NCBI GenBank assembly: GCA_002887195.1
Contig: PJAB01000949.1
Span: 1 to 18,776 of the forward strand
DNA length: 18,776 nucleotides
Direction of reading: 5' to 3'
Origin: Chrysochromulina parva
Taxonomy: Eukaryota > Haptophyta > Prymnesiales > Chrysochromulinaceae
Shown: positions 1-8,292 of the stretch, piece after piece
How positions within the stretch are numbered: position 1 is the stretch's first letter
Layout of the letters: every line of letters starts with the position of its first letter
Notes under the pieces: model-generated
Seen by the model: only the letters and a program-made list of their open reading frames with translations
Database searches by the model: none
What the model was told of the DNA's origin: nothing
Translations under genes and position numbers: made by a program

Positions 1-292
1 GGTTACCCAGCCAGATTAGGGTTACCGTCACTCACACGTCCGTACCTTCCCCATTCTCTATGAGAGGGGCCGCACCAGAGGCGTTTGCGTCCGGTACAGA
101 GCGTGAACTGACAGGATCAGCTTCTAGAAGACCGTCTCACAGCACCTTTTATGGCCGTTTCTGAATGCATGCGTTTCTCGACATGGAGTCTTCAAGGCTT
201 CTCGCCGTCGCGCGCATACTTCTAAAAACATTTTGATGTGCAAGAATAGTTCCCGGTAAATCCTTGTTCATAATGAACTGGATTGGTCCATA
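1..292. other. Upstream region of the esterase gene, no gene seen
   Basis: No coding region longer than a tiny upstream ORF is supported here. A single TTAGGG at 16-21 is isolated and is not a telomere array. The last 30 bases hold a 13-nt dyad and a six-codon uORF (listed separately) that belong to the leader of the esterase gene. The TATA box and transcription start cannot be placed by eye. Confidence 0.5.
266..278. promoter_or_regulatory. 13-nt perfect dyad upstream of the esterase start
   Basis: The sequence GTTCATAATGAAC has two 6-nt complementary arms around a single central A and ends 14 nt before the esterase ATG at 293. It contains the ATG of the upstream ORF. It could be a dimeric protein-binding site or a very small hairpin. 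A dyad this short can arise by chance, so the functional reading is inference. Confidence 0.25.
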
Positions 293-293
293 A
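273..293 (+). CDS. Upstream ORF (six codons) overlapping the esterase start
   Basis: ATG at 273 opens a six-codon frame (M-N-W-I-G-P). Its TAA stop at 291-293 shares one base with the main ATG at 293, giving a TAATG junction. This arrangement is typical of termination-reinitiation coupling and of uORFs that tune translation of the main frame. The uORF and its overlap are read directly from the sequence. Whether it lies in the mature mRNA depends on the transcription start, which is not known. The peptide itself is unlikely to have a function. Confidence 0.35.
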   Translation: MNWIGP

Positions 294-1198
294 TGGCGTC
301 GCTCGCCAACGCCGCCACCCTCGGCGTGCTCTGCGCCGTGGCCTATGTGGTGCTACACAATTGGTGGCCACCAATTGGGCGGCGGCCACCGCAAGGCCTC
401 CGGCGGAGGTTTGTCTTCTTTGGCGATTCAATCATTGGCAACGCCTGGTCGGAATGTGGCTGGCTGGCGCAGCTGGCTTCTATTTACAAGCGGACAGCCG
501 ATGTGACAAATCGTGGATACAATGGTTACAATTCACGTTGGGCGCTGCATGTGCTGCCGCATCTCTTCCGAGACAGCGCTCTTTCTGCGCCAAGCCTGGT
601 CGGCATATGCCTCGGTGCCAACGATGCGATTCTACCTCCGCCATTGGCCGGCCGCTCGCCCGCCGCCAGCCGCCACCATGTGCCAATCGACGAGTACGAA
701 CAAAATCTGCGCGCCATTATAGCCGCCAGTTTGGCGACGGGAGCATGCGTGCTCGTGATGACTCCCCCGCCAACAGATGGCCTCGCGTGGCTTGCATTCG
801 AGCGGCGAACAAAGCCAGAGCCGCCGATTCGTGAGCACGCCGAAAGCACACGGAGCAACGAGGCAACGGGTGCATACGCTGCACGTGCCATCCGCGTGGC
901 CAAGGAATTTTCGGGCGTGGCGGCGGTAGATCTGTGGAGCGCGATGCAAGAGCGCCAGCCGAGAGCATGGGGCTCGTTCTTCTCGGACGGCGTGCATCCC
1001 AATGTTGAGGGTGCCACCGTCATCTTTGAGCTCGTACGCGATACAATCGCCACGCACTTTCCGGAGCTCCGTCCAGCGGGCTCTGAGGGGGGAATGCTCT
1101 TCGATTTTCCTGACCACTGCTCGATCGACGAGCACGACCCGGCGCGCTCGTTTGAGCAGTGGGAGGAACGGAGACGCACGCGTCTGGCGGAGCAGTGA
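293..1198 (+). CDS. SGNH/GDSL-family hydrolase (IAH1-like esterase), membrane-anchored
   Basis: A 301-residue protein with the ordered sequence blocks of SGNH hydrolases. Block I is FFGDSI with nucleophile Ser46. Block II is the RGYNGYNS stretch with Gly75. Block III is LGAND with Asn110. Block V is SDGVHPN, giving Asp232 and His235. The RGYNGYNS and DGxHP-x-x-xG forms resemble eukaryotic isoamyl acetate-hydrolysing esterases (IAH1), which cleave small acyl esters; the substrate here is inferred only. Residues about 7-22 are hydrophobic and are followed by Trp/Pro and a basic patch (RRPPQGLRRR), so the protein probably has an N-terminal signal anchor that classical IAH1 lacks. It is also longer than typical IAH1 (about 250 residues), with an acidic/basic tail after residue 255. 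The start ATG has A at -3 and G at +4. No intron is apparent. Confidence 0.88.
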   Translation: MASLANAATLGVLCAVAYVVLHNWWPPIGRRPPQGLRRRFVFFGDSIIGNAWSECGWLAQLASIYKRTADVTNRGYNGYNSRWALHVLPHLFRDSALSAPSLVGICLGANDAILPPPLAGRSPAASRHHVPIDEYEQNLRAIIAASLATGACVLVMTPPPTDGLAWLAFERRTKPEPPIREHAESTRSNEATGAYAARAIRVAKEFSGVAAVDLWSAMQERQPRAWGSFFSDGVHPNVEGATVIFELVRDTIATHFPELRPAGSEGGMLFDFPDHCSIDEHDPARSFEQWEERRRTRLAEQ

Positions 1199-1261
1199 GC
1201 CGACTCGAAAACGGGGGTGGGCCTGCAACAGCCGAGCTACCGATATGTCTTGTGAGAACCG

Positions 1262-1318
1262 TGTGTGTGCCCCGGCTCACCCCGTGTGTTTGAAAGGTTC
1301 TTACCGGTATGATTCCCG
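1262..1318. repeat. Degenerate direct repeat, copy 1
   Basis: Starts TGTGTGTGCCCCGGCTCACC and ends near ATTCCCG. It aligns with 1763-1816, which runs TGTGTGTGTCCCGGCTCCCC to GTTCCCG. The two share the order of a TG run, CCCGGCTC, a GTGT-TTTGAA block, a CCGGT block and TTCCCG, with small insertions and deletions. Orientation is direct and spacing is about 500 bases. The nature is unknown; decayed ends of an insertion or an old tandem duplication are both possible. Confidence 0.4.
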
Positions 1319-1762
1319 CGAACGCCCGCCTCCGCCCCTCCAGGCGCCTCTCGGCGCGTCTCCGGAGCTCATCGGGGGCTCTGGCCGCACCGCCGAACGC
1401 TACGCGTCCGCCGCGCGCGCCTTCATTTCGTCGACTGCTTTCGAGTAGGCGGCAGGCGCGGGGAGGCGCCCAATGGAGGCCAATTGATGGAGGCGCCCTG
1501 GGTGGAACTGGGTGGGTGCTGGCTGCTGGGAGCGGGTGGCGGCAGGGTCGGGTTCGCTGGGGGCGGCCTCTTCTGAGTCGGCCGCGGGGAGCGGTCGGCT
1601 CCGGGGCTGCGGCTGTTGTGTGTTGAGCCGGGCCGCGGTTTCGATCGTCGCGCTGTCCGGGGCTGTCGTGTGGGTTGTGTGTTTGGTGGATTTGGATGGT
1701 TGTGAGGTTCGTCTGTGTGATCCGTGTGCCCGTGTGCGCCCGGGTGCCCCGTTTGTGTCCTC

Positions 1763-1816
1763 TGTGTGTGTCCCGGCTCCCCCCGGTGTCTTTGAACCCC
1801 CCGGTGTATGTTCCCG
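1763..1816. repeat. Degenerate direct repeat, copy 2
   Basis: Partner of the segment at 1262-1318, in the same orientation. Similarity is clear over the CCCGGCTC, TTTGAA, CCGGT and TTCCCG blocks but imperfect throughout, so any duplication is old. Confidence 0.4.
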
Positions 1817-1941
1817 ACGCGTCGGACTTCTGAAACCGATTCTGTACAAAACGCGAAACCGTGTAGACGCCGCGAGTCCGAAACAAGTCCGAAAAGGTCG
1901 CACAGGCCATCCGGACTGTGTGGCCGCGCGGGTTGCACCTC

Positions 1942-3018
1942 ATGGCGGCGCACAGTGCCGTGATGTCGATAGGTTCCAGGTCGGTCGACATGTCCGCAGC
2001 TGTCCAAGGACTCAGCTGGGTCGCAAAGCCGTTGTTCATGCCTCGTGCGCAGGCGCCGCGCTCTGAGGCCGCAGAGGGCTGGCAGCCGAGCCGCTCGCTC
2101 ACACCGCGAGGAGACAGCAGTGGTACTGGCAACACCAGCTCGCCGTTCGCTTCATCACAAGCTGTCCTGCAGCAGCTGCCGCAGGGCCAATCAACGTCCG
2201 TGCCATTGCGGCGCCCACCGCTACAGTCGCCACGGCCGCTGCCTGAGAAGCAAGCAAGCAGCACGCCTCGAGCAAGCAGCACGCCTCGAGCAAGCACGCC
2301 TCGAGCATGCTCGGTGGCATGGGCGATGCCATGGTCAAGTGCGAGTGAAGTTGCAGCGCCAAGCAGGAGCAGGGTGCCCAGGACGATTCCTGCAAGCGGC
2401 TCTCAGTATCTCCCACCACAACAATCTCGCAAGCATAACTCATTTCTGCTTGGGTCTTCGACCAGCCCGCCTCTCACCTGGGCCGCGTCGCAGGTTGCCT
2501 TACCGCTCGACCGCTTGGCTCGTCCGTCCGCAAATAGACGCACCGTGCCGCCGCTCAAACTTGAGCGGAATTATGAGCGGGATCCCGAGGAGACGGGCGG
2601 GAAGCACCTTTTGCGACGCGAACAGGCGATGCACCAGGCCGGAGAGCGCGAATATATGCTGCGTCTGCGGCAACAAATTGCAGAGCGCACGCGAGATTAC
2701 AACCGGATGCCGCGCGGTCGCGAACATCAGTCCGACTACTTTGAAAGCGGCGAAGGCAGCCAAAACATGATCAGCAAGGGCGGTGAAAGACAGACCCACT
2801 TCCTCTCGTGGCCCGAGCGGATGTGGGGCCGTGCGCTACGAGAGTCGCCGATGCATTGTGGCCGAGCACTGAGGGAGCGTGGTGGCCCTGGAGTCTACGA
2901 GCACAATGCATCGGCGTTTCATCCCTCTAGGCCCTCTACAGCGGGCGGGGTGGACGCAAATGGCCACGTTGGCAAACCCAAAGCCGACATCAGGGCCGAC
3001 ACGGTGGTTAGGATCTGA
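1942..3018 (+). CDS. Unrecognised basic, largely disordered protein
   Basis: An open frame of 358 codons from the first ATG (1942); the frame is open a little further upstream without an ATG, so a 5' exon is possible. ATGs at 1963 and 1990 are alternatives. I do not recognise the family. Residues about 40-200 are Ser/Pro/Arg-rich and look disordered, including a triplicated SSTPRA-type repeat near residues 105-122. Residues about 205-260 are highly charged and predicted helical (KLERNYERDPEE, then REQAMHQAGEREYMLRLRQQ), possibly a short coiled coil. The tail has a PSRPSTAGG stretch. The second half has mixed, non-repetitive composition with many Tyr, Phe, His and Met, which argues that it is truly coding. 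An AATAAA lies 119 nt after the stop. Proteins of this composition often attach to the cytoskeleton or nucleic acid, but no function is claimed. Confidence 0.5.
   Translation: MAAHSAVMSIGSRSVDMSAAVQGLSWVAKPLFMPRAQAPRSEAAEGWQPSRSLTPRGDSSGTGNTSSPFASSQAVLQQLPQGQSTSVPLRRPPLQSPRPLPEKQASSTPRASSTPRASTPRACSVAWAMPWSSASEVAAPSRSRVPRTIPASGSQYLPPQQSRKHNSFLLGSSTSPPLTWAASQVALPLDRLARPSANRRTVPPLKLERNYERDPEETGGKHLLRREQAMHQAGEREYMLRLRQQIAERTRDYNRMPRGREHQSDYFESGEGSQNMISKGGERQTHFLSWPERMWGRALRESPMHCGRALRERGGPGVYEHNASAFHPSRPSTAGGVDANGHVGKPKADIRADTVVRI
2256..2306 (+). repeat. 18-bp tandem repeat inside the unknown CDS
   Basis: Units AAGCAGCACGCCTCGAGC at 2256-2273 and 2274-2291 are identical. A third copy at 2292-2306 has lost three bases (AAGCACGCCTCGAGC). 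All unit lengths are multiples of three, so the frame is kept and the protein reads SSTPRA-SSTPRA-STPRA. The identity of the copies suggests a recent expansion. Confidence 0.85.
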
Positions 3019-4212
3019 GCTGCTGAGTGCTGTCGTTCAACACGCTCCAGCTGTCCTTGTTTTCGTATGGTTATTGTAGAGGTATAGAGTTGATTTGCCT
3101 TTTAATCTTCCCCAAATAGGGACCGCTACTTCCCCAAATAAAGTTTTGCACACAGCCTTCACAGCGCGCGGCACCGGTCCTCCGCCGTATCGCCCGCTAC
3201 GCTATATGGCTATCGATGGCCGCCGTATAAGGTGCCTGAAACCCGCGCAACGGGCCGGTGCGTCGGCGCCCGAGTCTCGTCACGTGGGTTCATGCCCGCT
3301 GCCCGGCTAGACGGTCTCTTCCGTCGGATGTGTTGAGTGATGTGTTAGTGTGTGCCCCCGTGTGTGGCCCTCGGCCTCGCCCCCGCTTTGCCCCCTAACA
3401 ACCCCCCAACGCGTGTGGCTCCGCGCCCCAAATTCCTAATCGGGCGCTCGCTCGCATCCCTTGAGGAATAGCGAACGCTTCGCGTAAGAGCGCGAGCCTG
3501 GACCCTGGTGCTTGCTTCACGCTTGTTTCGGCCCTTAGTTTGCGCTCTGTGTGCGACCACGATCCACGTTAAGACCACGTCTAAGGTTAAAATCACTGCT
3601 CCTCAAGTCAGAATTGTCACCGCTTCCCCGCGTGAGCAAGAACTGAGCAAACACATGGTCGCTCGGACGGGAACGGAACCTGCAACCTCGGAACCTCGCT
3701 GGCTATGTCCCTGACGTACGGTTTGACCTATGAATGTAAGAAGAGGACAAGTAGCAAGCGTCGACGCTGGGTACTCACAACACACAAGACGGTTATCGGT
3801 TTCGTGTGTCGCAAAAGAAATAACGATATATCTGCATTCAGGTCAACGGTTCAGGCCGACGTTCCGCGTGTTTCTTGTTAGCGGCGTTAGCGCTTAGCCG
3901 TTCCCCGTTTTCCCGAGACGACCGGTCCGGTGACACAGGTCCAGGTCGAGTTCATCGCCGCATGCGGCCACACCAGCAGCGCCGGACTAACTTAAGCTTA
4001 ACGTACGATTAGCGTGGCGCGTAACAGTACTACCATCGAACTTGCGTTTCGCTTCGCAAATCTTCCAGAGCACTCTTGTTCGGTTCCAAAGCAAATCTTC
4101 CAGCGATCCAACTAGTTCACGTATCACGAAGCAAGGCGGCACGTGATCGATCCAAATCGTTCATGAAGACTCGAGATTCCATCGAAAAAGGGTGCCACAT
4201 GGCCGCGCCATC
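3019..4212. other. Gene-poor spacer between convergent genes
   Basis: This 1.2-kb stretch lies between the 3' ends of the unknown gene and the kinase gene. It is less GC-rich than the flanking genes, particularly from about 3550 to 4160, and holds only short open frames with shadow-like composition. A 12-nt direct repeat CTTCCCCAAATA occurs at 3107-3118 and 3129-3140. A 13-nt repeat GCAAATCTTCCAG occurs at 4056-4068 and 4091-4103. The palindrome TTAAGCTTAA lies at 3992-4001. No gene, complete tRNA or transposon could be supported. Confidence 0.5.
3137..3142 (+). terminator. Candidate polyadenylation signal AATAAA
   Basis: A canonical AATAAA lies 119 nt downstream of the stop codon at 3018, inside the second copy of a 12-nt direct repeat. 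It could direct 3' end formation of the unknown gene. Poly(A) signals in many algae are not AATAAA, so this is a positional inference. Confidence 0.3.
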
Positions 4213-7148
4213 TCATTGAGCCGACGGCGGCGCTTGCGGCGCCTGCACGGGCTCTGCTGAGGGAAGGCGCTGCGCTGGCATGGGGCCCGCTCGGAGGGAG
4301 CGAATGGCCGAGCGCATGCACGTGCCACCGCCTGCGTGGCGCTCCTCAAGCTGCCTAATTTGGGCCTCGATTGCTTGCAGTTCCGTCAGCACCCGAGACA
4401 TCGGCGGACGGTCGGAGGGCTCGTGCTGCCAGCAGGCTTGGATCAAGGGCGCGAGCGCGCCGAGGGGCGGAGGTAGCGCCACTGGCGGCCGCTTGCGCTC
4501 GACAGCGACGGCGAAGGCGGCCTGTAAGAAGCTATCGCTCCCAAAGGGGATCTCGATGTGCCCAATTTCCCACAGCAGCACACCGAACGAGAAGACATCG
4601 CACATCTCGTTGTACGGGTGGTGCGTGAGCACCTCGGGCGCCATCGAGCGATAGGTGCCAGTCTCGGCCGTATGCTCGGGTCCGAACGTCGTCGAGATGC
4701 CAAAGTCGCTCACCTTGGCATGTAGGTCCGCGTCGAGCAGTACGTTGGCGCTCTTCACGTCGCGATGGATCACCTCCTGCTGGTGTAGATAGGCGACGCC
4801 CGACGCCACCTCGAGCGCGATCCGGCTGAGCGTTGATGGGAATAGCTCTGCTGGCGAGTTGTGAAGCAGGTCGAAGAGCGAGCCGCCCGCCATGAACTCG
4901 AAGACGAGCGCAGGCGAGCTGAGCTGCATGCAGGTGCCATAGAGCATGCAGATGGACGGGTGACAAAGCTGCGAGAGGATGCGCGCCTCCTGCACGAAGC
5001 CACGCAGAGCGTCCTTATTAGAGGTACCCGGCGTCGTCTTGAGCACCTTGACGGCGACATCGAGACCCGCCACGCGCCCCCTCCAGACGGACGAACCTGA
5101 GCCTGAGCCCACCTCTCCGAGCAGTATGAGCTCGGCGGTCTGCAGCGGAACGGCCTTAATCTCCGGATCTGCCGAGGCTATGGCGGCGGCGCCGTTGGTG
5201 CCTAGGATGACGGGTGTCTTCATTGGCATCGCGCTGCCCATGGGCCCTACTGGCACTGCGCCCGCCCCGACCGGGATCGCGCTTCCCAACCCAACGACGA
5301 GGCTGTTAGTGCTCGCACCGGCCACGGCTGCGTGGCTGCTCGCGGATGGGCCGCAACAGGCACCCGGAACCTGTCTGAAGCTGGTTCCGAAGCTGGCTGT
5401 GCGATACAAAGGAGACGCGGTCGCCGTCGGCAATCCGCCGCAAGCCGAGGCGCTCATCGAGTTGAGCATCGGCATCATGCAAGCGCTCGCGGGGAGAGAT
5501 GGCCACGCTGGGGTGGCGGTGCCGCCGGCACCGAGGCTGGAGATTGGGGTGGCCATTGCGGCACCGGCAACGCCCGACACGCCCGCACCGGTGCCGGGTG
5601 GGTTACTGGTAAGTCCACCGGGCAACAGGGCTGCCGCGGGCAGCAGGCTGGGGGCGCCTCTGCTGCTGCTTGCGGGGAATGGTGTGGCGAGGGCGGACGG
5701 TAGCGTGTGCTTAGCCGTTGAGGGTGTAGACGAGACGGGGAAGGCTGTGGGTAAATTGGGCAAGTTGAGAGCGGCGTGCGGCGCAGATGCTGTAGGGAAG
5801 GTGGCAGCGGCGGCAGCGGCAGCAGTGACGGCGACGGAAGCGGAAGGGTGCCCCAAAGATGACGCAGCGCTTGCGCCTGGCCTTTGGCTGCGAGGAGAGG
5901 AGCCCTGAGCAGACGTGGTGCGGTGTGCCTCAAGGGAGCTGGCGGCAGTCGCCGGCATGGGCGTCAGGGAAGCGCCGGAGGCATGGCCGGATGCGGCCGT
6001 GGCAATGGCGGCAATGGCAGTGGAGACGGCGGCAGCAGCGGCAGAGATGGGCTGCGGTTGGCCACCGGCCGCCAGCGGAGGAGGTGACGTGCGAGAGACA
6101 TTCCCCACAGAACCCCTCGAAGAATCGTCGCTGGCCGCGTCGTCGCTCGCTGGCCGGCAGACGGCAGACGAGGTAGCTTCCCCACTTCCCGGGTACGGCG
6201 GCTGCTGCGGGGTGAGGGCCGAGCGGATGTGCGCGTCGATTGCCCTCAGGTCGGTGGGCATGTTACTGGCGGCGATGACACTGAGGCCGAAACCATCGTT
6301 CGTGGTATGTGCAGAGACTCCGATGATGTTCCCGCCGTACTGCGAGATGATGGTGGACAGGGTGCCGAGGGACCCCGACCTGCGAGACTCAGCATACACG
6401 CGTACACGTGCGCGAGGGGAGGTCAGGAGTGCGCGTGGCGGGCCTGCAGCGGCACGGCGAGAGGAGCGCGCGAGCGCTAGCGGCCAGAGGCAGCTGCGCA
6501 CGCACTTCCGGGCTGGAGAGCGCGCGCTGAGGCTCCTGAGCGAGGTGCGCAGGAGCAGCGGAGGCGAACCGCGAGCACGCACCGGTCACGAAAGACGATG
6601 TGCAGGCGAATAGCGGCGTCGGTGGAGCCGCGCATCCACAATGTCTGAGCCGCGTGGCCGGTTTGCCGCGCACGCTTGAGCAGCAGCGCGTGCACTTGTT
6701 GGTCAGTGCGTGACGTGCCGAGCACGTACGCCTGGGTCACCGAGCGCGTGAGTTGCTCCATGTCCTCGACGCTGACAGTCAGTGTCGCAGCGCTCTTGGC
6801 CTTGGCGGCCGTCCTTGGGACGGCCCCTGTTGGCGGATCCATCGCAGCCGGTCGTGGAGGGGCCATCTGATTGACTTGTGATGGATTGTAAGTGGGTGCC
6901 AAAGCTGGGAGTACAGATGGTGCCTCGGCGGCGGAAGCGTCGTCCGTGCCCTCGGCCAAAAGCGTGGCGATGAAGGCGAGTTCTGTCTGCTCCGACGTGT
7001 CACCGTATTCGTAGCTGTGTCCTCCCTCGCCGGCTGCCGGCCGCGAGCAGGAAGCTTGCGCCGATCCAATCCAGCTGTTGAGTTCCTCGGTGGTAAATTC
7101 GAAGGCGTCGCTGTCGTCCTCCGGCCGTTCCTTTCTCTTTGACGACAT
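4213..7148 (-). CDS. ACT-domain TKL (Raf-like) protein kinase, two exons
   Basis: Reconstructed as complement(join(4213..6379,6583..7148)), 910 residues. ATG 7148 starts MSSKRKERPEDD; the frame runs further upstream only from a TTG. Residues 1-175 are mostly acidic/disordered with a helical stretch near 130-165. Residues about 179-245 form an ACT domain: AIRLHIVFRDR from exon 1 continues as SGSLGTLSTIISQYGGNIIG from exon 2. Residues 246-600 are an Ala/Ser/Pro/Gly linker. The kinase domain spans about 604-862: Gly loop GEVGSGSGSSV (610 on), Lys633 in VAVK, Glu653, HRDVKSAN with Asp729, DFG Asp747, and GTYRSMAPEV. HRDxKSAN and the DRP motif near the end are TKL-like. The layout matches plant ACT-domain kinases of the STY8/17/46 type, which are cytosolic Ser/Thr/Tyr kinases; substrates here are unknown. 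Plant relatives usually have GTYRWMAPE, whereas Ser767 replaces Trp here. All catalytic residues are present. Confidence 0.85.
6380..6582 (-). other. Predicted 203-nt intron of the kinase gene
   Basis: On the minus strand the donor is CG|GTGCGT (intron starts at 6582) and the acceptor is TCTCGCAG|GTCGGG (intron ends at 6380). The length is not a multiple of three, and removal joins two different frames. The split codon becomes CGG (Arg189), the total coding length of 2733 nt divides by three, and a continuous ACT domain is restored. This is a sequence-based prediction without transcript data. The match of both splice motifs with the protein family makes it convincing. Confidence 0.82.
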
Positions 7149-7166
7149 CCGAGCGAGCCTCGACGA

Positions 7167-7192
7167 ACAGGTTGCTGCCGGCAGGAACCTGT
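7167..7192. promoter_or_regulatory. 26-nt near-perfect palindrome before the kinase start
   Basis: Arms ACAGGTT and AACCTGT flank the 10-nt palindrome CTGCCGGCAG, with one G opposite G as the only mismatched pair. It ends 18 nt before the kinase ATG at 7148. In RNA it would form a stable hairpin in the 5' leader; in DNA it could be a dimeric binding site. The structure is seen directly and the function is inferred. Confidence 0.45.
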
Positions 7193-7360
7193 CGGTTCTT
7201 GCAGCAAGAAGCGACTGCAGCCGGCCGACGGCGAACGCGAACAATGCACCGCGACAATGCCAGCAGCTCAAAGCAGCGCTTCTTCATGTTTGAGATTGGG
7301 AGGACGCCCTCGTGTCAGTTTACCCCAAAATTCAGCCGGGAGCGTCGTATTGAGCGCGCG

Positions 7361-7383
7361 CGTCGATCAAAACGCGATCGACG
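7361..7383. promoter_or_regulatory. 8-bp inverted repeat before the Pol5 start
   Basis: CGTCGATC (7361-7368) and GATCGACG (7376-7383) are perfectly complementary around a 7-nt loop and end 17 nt before the ATG at 7401. If transcribed it would form a hairpin close to the start codon. If translation began at the upstream ATG 7257 instead, this segment would be coding. Confidence 0.4.
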
Positions 7384-7400
7384 TCGCCGCGCCGACGACA

Positions 7401-8236
7401 ATGGCTTCGGGTATCCTGCCTCTTTTCTGGGACCTCGCGTCGATTGAGGAGGGCAAGCGGCTCGAGGCAGGCGCACGCTTGCTCGACGTGCTGACTGCCG
7501 CGCAGCGTGCGCACGCCGACGGCGGTACCACCAGCGCGTGCACCGACGTCAATTACACTTTGCGCCGGCTCGTGCGCGGGCTGGCGAGCTCACGCGACGG
7601 CGCGCGGCAGGGCTTCGGCGCCGCGCTCATCGAGCTGCTGCGCGCCTTTGAGGACGTGCTCGAGCTCGACGATGTCCTCAAGGTGATGGAGGAGGCGATG
7701 GCGCTGCACGGCTCCATGGACGGCGCCGAAGAGCGTGATGCGCTCTTCGGACGCATCTTCACTTGCGCGAGCATCCTGCAAAGTGGCCGGCTGGAACGTC
7801 TGGCGCCGCCGCGCCGCGCCGCGCTCGCCGCCTCGCTCGCCAAGGAGCTCCACTTCTGTTCGCAGAAGAAGAGCTTTCTGCAGGAGCTGTGCGCAACGCT
7901 GCTCGCCGACCTTGCAGATGTCCTGCCGGAGGCGGAGGTGCTGTCGGCGGTGTGGCCACAGCTCGCTCCGCTGCTCGCGGGCCCACTGCCCGACTGGTCT
8001 GCCCATGCGCTTTTCCTCGGCCTGCGCCTGTGCCGCAAGCTCCCGGCTTCGATGCTCGCCCCTCTGCTGCCGCACGTGACCCTTCGGCACGGGCAGCTGC
8101 TGCATGCCAGCAATGTACCCGCGCTCGTAGGACCGCTCAAGGCGGCGTCGGTGGCGCACCCGCGGCTTCATGCCGTCTGGGACGTCCTGATCGCGCAGGG
8201 TTTCCGGGTGCAGGAGGCCGCAGTGTGCACAGCGGC

Positions 8237-8292
<56 letters not shown>

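Larger units (their letters stand above)
1199..1941. other. GC-rich intergenic stretch, possible degenerate element
   Basis: This 740-base stretch separates the esterase from the next gene. It is strongly GC-rich with a marked G/T bias on the plus strand between about 1480 and 1800. It is open in several frames on both strands, as expected from composition. A minus-strand frame ending near 1400 finishes with a protein-like stretch (YSKAVDEMKARAADA then stop). It could be a remnant of a coding element, but there is no recognisable domain. Two similar 55-base segments flank the central part (listed separately). No promoter or RNA gene could be defined. Confidence 0.4.
7149..7400. promoter_or_regulatory. 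Divergent promoter region between kinase and Pol5 genes
   Basis: Only 252 bases separate the ATG of the kinase gene (minus strand) from the ATG of the Pol5 gene (plus strand), so both promoters and 5' leaders must fit here. No TATA box is obvious. Two inverted repeats, one just upstream of each ATG, are listed separately. Shared regulation of the two genes is plausible from position only. Confidence 0.55.

Noticed and set aside
16..21. Telomere-type TTAGGG
   Set aside because: Single copy, no array.
1020..2297. 425-codon minus-strand open frame overlapping the esterase end and the unknown gene
   Set aside because: Arg/Pro/Ala-rich composition typical of antisense frames in GC-rich DNA, and it overlaps two better supported genes. 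Only its possible C-terminal remnant near 1400 was kept, as a finding.
3095..3310. 71-codon plus-strand frame in the spacer
   Set aside because: Short, no ATG-associated context, no recognisable sequence; likely chance.
3670..3715. tRNA-like segment on the minus strand (AGGTTCCGTTCCCG resembling a T arm)
   Set aside because: The B-box lacks its conserved A, the T stem pairs poorly, and no cloverleaf could be drawn.
4979..5908. 309-codon plus-strand frame opposite the kinase linker
   Set aside because: Ala/Pro/Gly-rich shadow of the low-complexity linker on the other strand.
7257..7400. 48-residue N-terminal extension of the Pol5-like protein from ATG 7257
   Set aside because: The extension has no family match and the conserved family start FWDLAS lies nine residues after ATG 7401, which has a good start context. 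It cannot be fully excluded.
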